Source: Brachyhypopomus gauderio
Lineage: Eukaryota > Chordata > Actinopteri > Gymnotiformes > Hypopomidae
DNA: 64,000 nt
NCBI RefSeq assembly: GCF_052324685.1
Contig: NW_027506963.1
Coordinates: 310,001 to 374,000, forward strand
Direction of reading: 5' to 3'
Positions within the stretch are counted from its first letter, which is position 1, and every line of letters starts with the position of its first letter. The notes beneath the pieces were generated by a model. It searched no databases. It worked only from the letters and a program-made list of their open reading frames with translations, and was not told the DNA's origin. A program made the position numbers and the translations under genes. Positions 54,770-64,000 of this stretch are shown here, piece by piece.

Positions 54770-55745
54770 CTGCAAACAGAAACGCGAGATGGTTCATGCC
54801 TTGTCGTTGTAAAGCCAGTTTCTTCCAGAAACAATTCGTCATTCTACCAGAACCGTTAAGGATCTAGCTAGCTACACGCACTGTGTAGAAGCGAGCTCAG
54901 CCAAATTCAAGAACATTAATTTCTACCGTTTTATAGCCAACATTTTCACATGTGGTCTTAATGTCCCCCGTGTCTCCTGACTTGCCTGAATGTTTAACTG
55001 GTTTATACTGCTTTGGGAATGACGGTAGCTACAATGTCCGTGAATGGTAACCTCCGGGTTGCCAGATTACTGCAGAGCTTTCCAGCCAAAACGTGTTTCA
55101 AAATGCACAAAAATCTATACACATTAAAATCTCCCAAACATATATATTTGCATGTTTTCAGAGTATGAAATTATTAATGCGTTTTTTGTTGCGACACACG
55201 ACCCTATCTTGTAGTGTGCCTTAGTTTCCTTAGGTCAGAGTAGAGGCCATATCGAAAGGACAGTGTGTGTGTTAAAACTTGGGCGTTTTGATAGTATCTC
55301 GACAGCTATTTAACGCTAGCTCTTACAAGATACTGCAATAATACTGCAAATCACAATTCCTTCTTTTTACACCAGACCCCTTTTTGTCTCCCTGTGTGAT
55401 TGACAGCATTGTCAACCTATACGAGTAACATTTAACAACTTTTCGACCAATAGGAGTAACCTTTTGCAACGCCCACACCTCTGGTTTGCAGTGTGGGGTA
55501 GTATCTTTAGTGGGCCAAACTTCCACTCTTTATGGTAACCTTGTTTTTAGTTGTCCACTTTGTGAGAGCATAACGTGAACAGAAACCGTTTGTAAGTGTA
55601 TTTTAAACTGCAATTACAAATCAAACCAAGTTTTGTTCACCCGCCAAAGCATAGTTTCCCTACCAACTTGAAACAAAATCCGTCCAATTTGGCGGGTAAC
55701 CGCACAATCTGGCAACACTGGCTAGACTTTCATTTAGTGGCCAAA
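54770..55745 (-). promoter_or_regulatory. Upstream region of the thioesterase gene
   Basis: Begins with the acceptor TTTCTGTTTGCAG, four bases before the ATG, so at least one non-coding 5' exon lies upstream; I could not place it. The region is duplicated at 4319-4903. About 430 bp (55225-55650) are unique to this copy and contain a CCAAT box (CGACCAATAGG near 55445). Confidence 0.5.
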
Positions 55746-56011
55746 ACTTCCTATTGGTTTGGTGTGAGTGATTTCCACGTTCGTGAGACCCAGATGAGGT
55801 GTGAACAACAACATTTATTATATAACCTCAAAGTAAGAGAGAGCAGGTTGCTTGTTTTTTGGATTTTAAGATGGCCCATCTTGACATAGCTGGTTGACCA
55901 GCTGGGAAGGACTAAGGGACCAGCCTGAATCAGCTCATACGAGCTGGATGACGAGGCGTCATAAAGGGAGAAGCAGTGGGCCAGGAGGGGTGGCCGAGGA
56001 ACATTCTCTAT
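55746..56011. other. No feature seen
   Basis: Unique-looking sequence between the thioesterase upstream region and the Harbinger element. Confidence 0.45.
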
Positions 56012-56630
56012 GGGTCTGTCTCAAAACCTAGTGAGCTCTCTACATAGACAGCATCTTACGTCATGGAATGCGCTGATGCTAACAGCTGATGCTAACAGCC
56101 CATCTAAAAGCGTTTTTTATCAGTCACTGTAATATTTTATTAGTTATCTTAGTTATTCCTTTCTTGTATAGTTTGTTAGCCCTGCTGGGTTAATAGGACA
56201 TGTATGTGGGCTTTTTAAAGTGATAGCCAGTGTTCAGATATACAAATGATTTCCACTCTTAGGGACCAGATCAGCAATCGAAGCCTTTATAAAGGCTCGA
56301 ATAAAATGATAGGTTTGTGGCAAATAAGTTGATAGAAAACCTGCTTTAGAAAACTAAATAGTTAATACGTAACTAATGCATTGTCAGTTACAGTATAAGC
56401 TAACATTAAGCTAATAATTGCTTAATATTCATGCATTTAGGCATCTTTCTAAACTATTTAAAATTAGGTAGATATTGCAAAATGTTTGATTACACTCGAG
56501 GCGTTTGTGTAGAACACTGAGGTTAAAATGTTGTATTTTCCTGAATTATAAAGCATCTTAATGCTGGCAGTGCAAATGTATAACATTTAATGAAAACAAA
56601 ACTGATTTATTTGTTACTGGTTTAATAAAA

Positions 56631-57080
56631 TCACTGGACACCAGCAATGTTGGCACAAAGTTGCTCCCGTAATTGGTGGCCACTGACAGCTGTAATGTCG
56701 TCGTCTTCCTGCATATCAGCTTCATCTTCATCTGCTTCCTCCTCAGGCTGAACAACATCTCCTGCTCCCAAGCAGATGTTGTGCAGAGTGACACAGGCAG
56801 GGGCTTTGATTCGCACATGGCACCCATCTATTGCACCAACTACAGAGTGGAAAGCTCCATGGTTTCCCAGCCTCACAAAGCCATCAGAGATGCTCTGCAG
56901 TTCTTCTGGTTTTGGGTGCCGGATAACTTTCAGAAGGATTCGCCGCATTTCATTGGCCACTCTGTGAATTACATGGTGCACTGTAGAACGGGGCATAGAA
57001 AAAGCACGGGATACAATGCGGTATGATGTGCCACAGGCCAACCAACAAAGAAACCAACACTTTGATGGCTCCCCCCCCAA
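56631..57080 (-). pseudogene. Harbinger transposase, internally deleted
   Basis: 149 codons with SYRIVSRAFSMPRSTVHHVI (helix-turn-helix-like part), GFVRLGNHGAFHSVVGAIDG (first catalytic Asp region) and GCHVRIKAP. The frame then jumps directly to the C-terminal ACVTLHNICLGAGD and an acidic tail. The second Asp and the Glu of the DDE triad are gone, so it cannot catalyse transposition. Confidence 0.85.
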
Positions 57081-57149
57081 CCATGGGTGCTCTCATGGTT
57101 GATGAGTTGTAAAAGCACTTTCAGGGATTCACAGTTCAGGCGAAAGTCA

Positions 57150-57295
57150 TGCTTGGTGTCTTGGGTATTTTGGCTTGCTCATTAGGGTTCTGGACCCATA
57201 GTATTGTTAACCTTTTAAATCCTGTAAAGCGCTTTGTGACATGTGTTGTGAAAAGCGCTATACAAATAAACTTTGATTTGATTTGGGTGTCGTCC
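57150..57295 (+). mobile_element. Short L2/SINE tail inside Harbinger
   Basis: TGTAAAGCGCTTTGTGACAT, AAAGCGCTATACAAATAAAC and a TTTGATTTGATTT end; possible GGTGTC duplication on both sides. Confidence 0.65.
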
Positions 57296-57656
57296 AGTAA
57301 TATTCTCAGAAGTGGTACACTTGTGTTCAGAGCACAGTATCTTGTAGGTCTTTCTCCCTGCAAGAAATGGGAAAATAACTTTTAGTGTGTGTGTGTGTGA
57401 AGTTATTTTCCGAAACAGTTAATTTACAAAACAGATAAGTGATATTCTTTAAACACGAAGTAAATCACTTATCTGTTTTGTAAATTAACTGTTCACACAG
57501 GTTCTAATTTGATCAATCTATTTATTTATTTATTTAAAATGAATTGCCTACATATGTATATTTGTATCACTTTGCATAAAATAAAATGTATAAAATGCGT
57601 ATTTGCAGATGAGTTTTATCCTTTAAAAACATACCTTTTATGCTTAAAAGACAGCA

Positions 57657-57876
57657 TTATAATAGGGGGGGATTAATTGTTGAAATCAAGTACAGGAGGA
57701 AAGTTTTTACCTCCGAGAAAATCTGAGCAGATCTTACCCGTTCAAGGACAGAAATCAGCGCTCGTCTTCTTAAATTTCGGCGTCTGGCTGCAGCACGTCG
57801 GCTTTCACGTCTCCGTCGCTCTTCCTCCAGCGCAAAAACAATTAAAATTGCAATAAAAACTGCAACAGGTTCGTCC
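57657..57876 (-). pseudogene. Harbinger N-terminal basic ORF
   Basis: From a Met at about 57876 (MDEPVAVFIAILIVFALEEE) into a strongly basic helix (RRRRESRRAAARRRNLRR). This is probably the first exon of the Harbinger transposase, now unlinked from the rest by the internal insertion and deletion. Confidence 0.55.
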
Positions 57877-58103
57877 ATAATGCCGGTATAGCGATTACCC
57901 GAGGTGTTTACCGCAGTTGAGGTGAGTAAACAGCGGGCGCGTGCTGTGGGCGGGGCCAAGTCGTGACGCAGTCGCTGTCTAACTAGAGCATCCCAATAAT
58001 GTGCCTTATGAGGCTGGATGGCGGTTAGATCGTTGTCTAGTTAGACAGCTCTCTACATAGTCAATGCCTACGTAGAGAGCTCACTAGGTTTTGAGACAGA
58101 CCC

Positions 58104-58285
58104 TATATTAGTAAACATCGCCACTCCATAACCAACCAGTGAGCTCCAATTGCTGACCCCGCCCACAGATCTTTTTAATAAATGCGCAAAATGTCTTAAA
58201 TGCCCCATTTTTCAAAGAACAGATTTGGCACGTTGCGTCACGTCACGTGGTTAATATACTGCCACAGAGGAATACTGTCATCATC
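58104..58285. other. No feature seen
   Basis: Unique-looking sequence after the Harbinger element. Confidence 0.4.
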
Positions 58286-58372
58286 ACGGACGTAATTTGG
58301 GGGGGGGGGGGGACAAAAGTCCCCTCCAGTTTTTACGGTTTTGAATTTTGAAATCAAAATTACGTCCATGGT
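58286..58372. mobile_element. Small palindromic MITE remnant
   Basis: ACGGACGTAATTTGGGGGGG at the left and AAATTACGTCCATGG at the right form inverted ends around about 60 bp. Includes a 14-G run. Confidence 0.65.
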
Positions 58373-58744
58373 CATCATACTGCCCAATCCTAGTAGGTGC
58401 TATTATTAGATTAGCTCAGCAAGCTTTTTAAAATAAATATATATTGAAACACACACACCTCTGTTCATTTCAGATGCACTTTTGAAATAATAACAATGTT
58501 GCAATAGGCAAACACTGATTTGTACTAGTGGTAGTTAGTGGTAGTTTTTATTTTTATTTTTTATTACTAATATTTAAAAGTTGTTAATTTAAAATAGTTT
58601 AAAAATATTTTTTGTGCAAGACCTTTATATTTATTTCTTGTTATATGCTAATATTTATAATTAATTAGCTTTTTTTTTGTTTCTTTAATACTGATACAAT
58701 CAACCCGATGATTGATGATGCAGGGGGCACCATCCAAAATCTGG

Positions 58745-58818
58745 CCTAGGTTTCACGTAGGGCTACGCCCCTCTCTCCTAGCTGTCACGTAGGGCTACGC
58801 CCCCCTCTCCTAGCTGTC
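58745..58818. repeat. 37-bp tandem duplication
   Basis: Two copies of a CACGTAGGGCTACGCCCC-type unit ending CTCTCCTAGCTGT. The unit itself contains the short palindrome GTAGGGCTACGCCC. Confidence 0.75.
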
Positions 58819-58819
58819 A

Positions 58820-59494
58820 CTCCGGTTTCCCTGCTCCACGTGTCTGGTTGTTCCCTGCTTGTCTATAACCATACTTCCCTCTGTCTGCCACGTGATTGAG
58901 TTGATACTGTGATTGGGTCATCTCCATTAGCTCAACATGTTGAGCCAGCTTCCCATAACAAGCAAGGCATGTAGACGTTGGAGGTTTGATTCCCACGTCT
59001 AGAATTCCCACATCCCACATTTTCCTGCATAAGATATCTCTCAGTCAAATTGCTTAAACCCAGTCAGATTTTTTTAAATCAAAGACAGCTAATGTATGCA
59101 AAATCACATTCTGTGGACAGCTGTCAAACTTGGCTTTGAAAAATGAATTCTATCGACAACTGGACACTGACATTAAATCTGCTAGTAGTATAACAAACGT
59201 AAATTCATGAATAAAAAATGCACTGATATTTATGTGGAAAGATGACTGGAGCTGTATACAACACTGCCCATGATGTTAATTTAAATATTCAGGTAAAATT
59301 ATTAGCACAAATTTAAAGGTTGGACCCAGTGCACTCACACACACAGTTACACAATTTTTTTATGTGGAGTTCCAAAATATGTGATATTAATGTTAGTCTT
59401 GCTGAAATACAGATTACAAAAAAAAAAAATAGTTTTTCACTAGATCATTGTTTTAACTACACTTAGTGCATTATCTCCTAATGTCATTTTAACT
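58820..59494. other. No gene recognised
   Basis: AT-rich sequence without convincing ORFs, repeats or splice-supported exons. Confidence 0.45.
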
Positions 59495-59570
59495 GTAAGT
59501 AAAGTAAGTAAAATTTTATTTATATAGCACGTTTAAAACAAAGTGCTGCACAATAGAAAAAAGACATTCC
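59495..59570 (-). mobile_element. L2-type 3' tail (antisense)
   Basis: AAATTTTATTTATATAGCAC followed by GTTTAAAACAAAGTGCTGCA is the antisense end of an L2-like element, directly abutting the plus-strand L2. Confidence 0.65.
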
Positions 59571-59574
59571 CACC

Positions 59575-62134
59575 CCTAATCACCCAACTGGAGATTTTAA
59601 TGTTCATTTCGATGATGCTGATCTTATGCTTACTAAAGATTTTAAAGCAATGTTAGACTGTTTTGGCTTAACACAGTATATCAATTTTTGTACTCACAAT
59701 AAGGGACATATACTTGACTTGGTCTGTTGTTCTGGCATCATACCATATAATATAACTTCTACTGAATTACCCATTTCGGACCATAAAGTTGTGCTATTTA
59801 ACATCAACTTAATATCTGGTAAATCAAGGGTGAACCGTACAATATCCTATCGCAACATTCGTCATGTTAATCCTGAAGATCTTTTAAGTTTCATTGGCTC
59901 AGAATCCTCTTATCCATCTACTGTCTCACCTACTGATCTAGTGGACTATTATAACAATAGTCTATCCCTTGCATTGGACGCTGTAGCTCCGTTGAAAACG
60001 CGGGTTGTTTCATTTACACATAGTGCTCCATGGTACACCTCAGAGCTACATCAGCTAAAAACAAAAGGTCGACAACTAGAGAGACTATACTCTAAGACTG
60101 GACTTTTAATTCATAAACAAATGTATTTTGATCATGTACTCCATTATAAGAATGCACTCTTAACAGCAAAAACGAATTATTATGCGAACATTATCGGCAT
60201 AAATGCAGGGAACACTAAAACTCTTTTCCGCACAGTGAAAAGATTACTCAAACCTTCCGATATAAATATGAGCAGTAATAACTCAACTGAACAATGTTCT
60301 GTTTTTTTTAAGTTTTTTAATTCTAAAATTGCTGAAATCCATAAGCAGCTAATTTCTGATAATGGTATGCAGTCTAGTTCACCACTAGTGAGTGTTATGA
60401 ATCTGTCTCCATCAACTGTTCTGTGTGATTTCTGTCTTCCAACCGAAAGTCACATCTATGAACTTATTTCAAAATCAAATAACTCCACATGCAACCTGGA
60501 TCCTATTCCCACAACTTTAGTTAAAGCTTGTTTACCTTCTATTGTTTCTCTGATAACCTTAATTATTAATTCTTCCTTGACTGCAGCTATAGTTCCGCCT
60601 GCACTGAAAGTTGCTATGATTCGACCAATTTAAAAAAAAACCTGGTTTGGAGCCCAATGATTTAAATAATTATCGCCCTATTTCGAACCTACCATTTATT
60701 TCTAAAATTCTTGAGAAGGTAGTTGCAGCTCAACTTCAAGCTTACCTTGATGACAATAATCTTTTTGAACAGTTTCAATCTGGTTTTCGTCCTAAACACA
60801 GTACAGAGACAGCTATGGTCAAAATCACTAATGACCTTCTCCGTGCTGCTGATTCAGGCTTGGTTTCAATTTTAATTCTTCTCGACCTCAGTTCAGCCTT
60901 TGATACAATATCACATCAGCTTCTTTTGGATCGGCTGGCTGGTATTGGCCTCTGTGGCACTGTATATCAATGGTTTGTCTCCTATCTTGCTGATAGAAAA
61001 CAATTTGTTCAAATTCAGGATTCTCGATCAGAGACTTCCAGAGTTTGTCACGGTGTACCACAGGGTTCAGTATTAGGGCCACTTTTATTTTATTATATAT
61101 CTTCTTCCTCTTGGCAATATTTTTCGATATCATGGGATTCATTTTCACTGTTATGCTGATGATACACAGCTCTATGTGTCCAGCAAATCAGCCTCTGTTC
61201 TTACTTTGGATTCACTTACTGCCTGTATCCATGATCTACACTTATGGATGACAAGGAACTACTTAAAATTCAACAACAGTAAGACTGAGGTACTTCTTGT
61301 GGGTTCTAAGTCCACTATCTCAAAAGTTTCACCTTGTTCTCTTCTCATTGCTGGAATCACTATACCTGTCTCTACGCAGGTTAAGAGTCTTGGTGTTATT
61401 TTAGATAGTACACTCTCTTTCTCTGATCATATCAGCAAGGTCTCTCGGACTGCCTTTTATCATTTGCGAAATATCTCCAGACTACGTCCTATTTTAACAC
61501 GATACTCAGCAGAGGTTTTAGTTAATGCTCTGGTTACATCGCGCATTGACTACTGTAATTCAATTTTGGTAGGCATTCCTAAAAAGATTATTCACAGACT
61601 CCAGCTAGTTCAGAATTCTGCAGCACGAATTATTACACGCTCAAAATCTTTTGATCATGTTACACCTCTGTTGATTCAGCTGCACTGGCTTCCTGTGTTG
61701 GAGCGGATTCAGTTTAAAATTTTGCTTTTAACTTTTAAGGCACTACATAACCTCTCTCCTGGCTATTTAGCAGATCTCCTTCAGATATACACCCCATCCC
61801 GTTCTCTGCGGTCTTCATCAGCACGCTTATTGGCACTTCCTGTCATTAAGCTTAGCACAGTGGGTTCTAGGGCTTTCTCTCATGCTGCACCTAACCTTTG
61901 GAATTCACTACCTTATCATATTCGGATGCTGGATTCAATCGCAGAGTTTAAATCTGCTTTAAAAACTCATATTTTTAAAATTGCTTATTCATTTAATTGA
62001 CTGTGTTTATTTTATTGTATTTTTTACAAAGTGGATTGTTTATATATTCTCTGTATGGGTTTACTGTTTATTGTTATTTTAATGTGAGATGTAAGGTGAC
62101 CTTGAGTGACTTGAAAGGCGCCATTAAATAAAAT

Positions 62135-62175
<41 letters not shown>
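59575..62175 (+). mobile_element. L2-type LINE, 5'-truncated, three frames
   Basis: ORF2 begins inside the endonuclease (GDFNVHFDD-like near 59592; HNKGHILDLVCCSG; PISDHKVVLF) and spans ORFs 59626-60633, 60647-61159 and 61176-62000. Reverse transcriptase motifs: [69 protein letters not shown] and a catalytic YADD box near 61150. The C-terminus has SRIDYCNSIL and LKTHIFKIAY. One stop with frameshift near 60630 and one frameshift near 61090 disable it. The tail is (ATT)n at 62130-62176. Confidence 0.9.
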
Positions 62176-62177
<2 letters not shown>

Positions 62178-62178
<1 letters not shown>

Positions 62179-63031
62179 GTGCATGTTTACTGTAGAAGTA
62201 GAAAGACAGCGACATTGAGCTCTAAGAGCCAACTCTGAAGCCCCAGTGCTGGTTGATCATTTCTTGCATAAATACAGAGGAAGACCAGAAGTTGCTGAAC
62301 AAAACTACACCAGGAAGTGGTATGTCATTTATTATAACATCGAAGGACAATCCAGGACAATCAAAGAACACAAGAAGTCTGTGACTTATATAAATGCTAC
62401 GTGATGCTGGATATTACCCCAGACAAGCCAATGCAGGCAATGTAGTTCCTGCAAGGACATGTTTACCTTAATTCTCATTTTCATCTTTATTATTAAGTTA
62501 AATACATGCTGCTCAGTGAGCTTTCAACCAAGTCATGGACTTGTGCTTTCAAGAACATGTCATTTTTGGCCCTAAAAAGTACCACTGTTGCTTTAGCTAT
62601 GTGCTCCTGTCCTGCCAAAGCTGAAGCGCTCGCTGCTGAGATGGACATGAGGACTTCACAACGCATCCTGCTGCTGCCGTAAATGGTCATCAGTAATATG
62701 ATATACATGATATACAATGATATGAACACATTAGTAGTGGTGGACATGAGCTAATTTAACCTTCTTTAACCTTCACAATTTCCTCTTCCCATGAGTCTGG
62801 CCTTCTTGCAGTATGTTAAATATACTGAAACTCACATTCTCATGAGAAGTTTATGTCCAGTACAGCATGGTACACGCAAAATCAAGATAGATGTACATTG
62901 ATGTAATGTACTCAAACGACAGAAACTAATGAACAAAAACAATACACAATGTACAGGGAGTATACATGCAGGATATTGAGTGTGTATTCTGCCCACTCTT
63001 CCTTTTATACTTATGTACACATGGGGCAGTC
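62178..63031. other. No gene recognised; possible 3' UTR of the receptor gene
   Basis: Downstream (minus strand) of the receptor stop codon. Short ORFs only; no repeat family recognised. Confidence 0.4.
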
Positions 63032-63485
63032 TCAATAGACAGGTGTTTCTTGGCTTGTATCTGAAGGGTTGCTTCTCGTACCACTGGCTGGGTTTAACAG
63101 GGAGTAATCTGACTCTGGCCTCTGTGGTGTCATCTCTAATGTTTGAGTGGAAGAAACTTGGCGCCTTTAAGTGAGAAAAAGAGAGAAAATAATTACTTTA
63201 GAAACATTAACAACACCCATCACATATGACTCACACCGCAAACCCTTACCGTCGGCACCAGAGAAGAAGGGCTACTGTTGCTCCTAAGACAACGATAAGG
63301 ACAAAGACAACCCCTGTAGTAATGCCACCTTTGTCTAAATCAGAGACATAGGAAAGCTATTAGACAGACAGAGAGACTGAAACTAACAGGTGAGCGCATC
63401 AATGGATGACATCGCAAATGGAACATTAATTGCAGGCAAAGGAAGCACTTACACGGATCGTGGTGTACGTCATTATCACCATTTC
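63032..63485 (-). CDS. Type I membrane receptor, last three exons (stalk, TM, ITIM-like tail)
   Basis: Exons 63453-63485, 63250-63334 and 63032-63164 with GT-AG borders and matching phases. They encode a short acidic stalk (NGDNDVHHDPYKGG), a single membrane span (TGVVFVLIVVLGATVALLLW) followed by the stop-transfer CRR, and a cytoplasmic tail of about 44 residues ending TPVY. The tail contains ESDYSLL, which fits the ITIM consensus (S/I/V/L)xYxx(L/V). This exon plan is usual for fish immunoglobulin-superfamily receptors, but no Ig exon is visible before the right edge, so the family is unproven. Identification rests on splice consistency and the TM-tail layout. Confidence 0.65.
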
Positions 63486-64000
63486 CTGAGAGAAAGACAG
63501 ACAAAAGAGAGAGACTGACTTAAAAGTGAGCCACAACGAAGTGAGTACCTGATGGTCAAACAGAATGTGTGACGTGTGCTTACTGGTAACGTGTCAGTAA
63601 AGTATTGGTGTGTTGATCATGTTGATTTTGTGCAACATGCGGCGAAATGCTAAGCAGGTGACCGCAAATCAGAGAAGAGTAATGCATGACAGGTTTGTTG
63701 GAAAAAGAAAGTTATTAAGTAGCAGTTCGCCTCACACCAGTTCATTCAGAGCACTTGTAGATTCCTTCCAAAAAGTACCTGAGAGCAAGTTTATCAACAC
63801 AGCCCGAATGAATATTCAATCCACCGTAGCGAATAATTAATGGTTCAGTTGCCTGTTTGGAAGATTTATGGATGCAGACTACGTAGCTGTAGTCTGAGCA
63901 TACAAGTTTGACTGTGTCTTGTATGCGCATGAAAAATTAGTAAAGAGCTGGCAGGGGTTTAGAATGAACCTCCTTTGAATGATGAATGAGGTGGGTTAGA
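63486..64000. other. No further exon recognised
   Basis: Expected intron of the receptor gene. ORFs on both strands (for example 63610-63840) lack homology and splice support. Confidence 0.45.

Larger units (their letters stand above)
56012..58103 (-). mobile_element. PIF/Harbinger-type DNA transposon, internally damaged
   Basis: Perfect 32-bp inverted ends beginning GGGTCTGTCTCAAAACCTAG, flanked by the 3-bp duplication TAT (56009-56011 and 58104-58106). It carries a broken transposase (56631-57080) and an upstream basic ORF (57657-57959), and is interrupted by a short SINE/L2 tail. Confidence 0.92.

Noticed and set aside
60888..61148. Minus-strand ORF resembling a small protein
   Set aside because: Antisense shadow of L2 reverse transcriptase coding sequence.

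Overview
The window is vertebrate nuclear DNA, almost certainly from a teleost fish. It has small exons with GT-AG introns, L2, Rex1 and L1-type LINEs, hAT, Harbinger and Tc1-type DNA elements, CA/TA microsatellites, and an acyl-CoA thioesterase of the fish ACOT/BAAT group. No bacterial-style operon, CRISPR array or tRNA/rRNA gene was seen. All splice structures below were read by eye from GT/AG sites and codon phase.

Layout. 1-3778: minisatellites and dispersed repeats ending in three hairpins. 3848-4903: a duplicated 5' piece (promoter, exons 1-2) of an acyl-CoA thioesterase gene. 4921-17549: a hAT-type MITE and nested LINEs (an L1 remnant split by Rex1 and by a nearly full L1, then two L2 remnants). 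17552 to about 43200: one degraded endogenous retrovirus on the minus strand, split by three large insertions. These are an 11.25-kb two-gene DNA transposon (20352-31605), a nearly complete L2 LINE (34259-40283, itself carrying a hAT insertion) and a hAT element (41204-42714, carrying a Tc1-like MITE). 44226-54769: an apparently intact 10-exon acyl-CoA thioesterase gene on the minus strand, with three hAT copies in its large intron. 56012-58103: a Harbinger element. 59575-62175: a 5'-truncated L2. 63032-63485: the last three exons of a type I membrane receptor with an ITIM-like tail motif.

The main discovery is the transposon at 20352-31605. It has 364-bp terminal inverted repeats (one mismatch seen) flanked by a 4-bp TGGA duplication. 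It carries two convergent, fully open spliced genes. One is a DDE integrase-type transposase (358 aa). The other is a HECT ubiquitin ligase (677 aa). Both genes start inside the inverted repeats and therefore share their first 42 residues, including a CxxC...CxxC zinc ribbon. Six copies of a 13-bp motif recur every 20-25 bp within each repeat. The pairing of a transposase with a HECT E3 ligase under duplicated terminal promoters looks unusual. The HECT gene is interrupted only in an intron, by a LINE with two intact ORFs.
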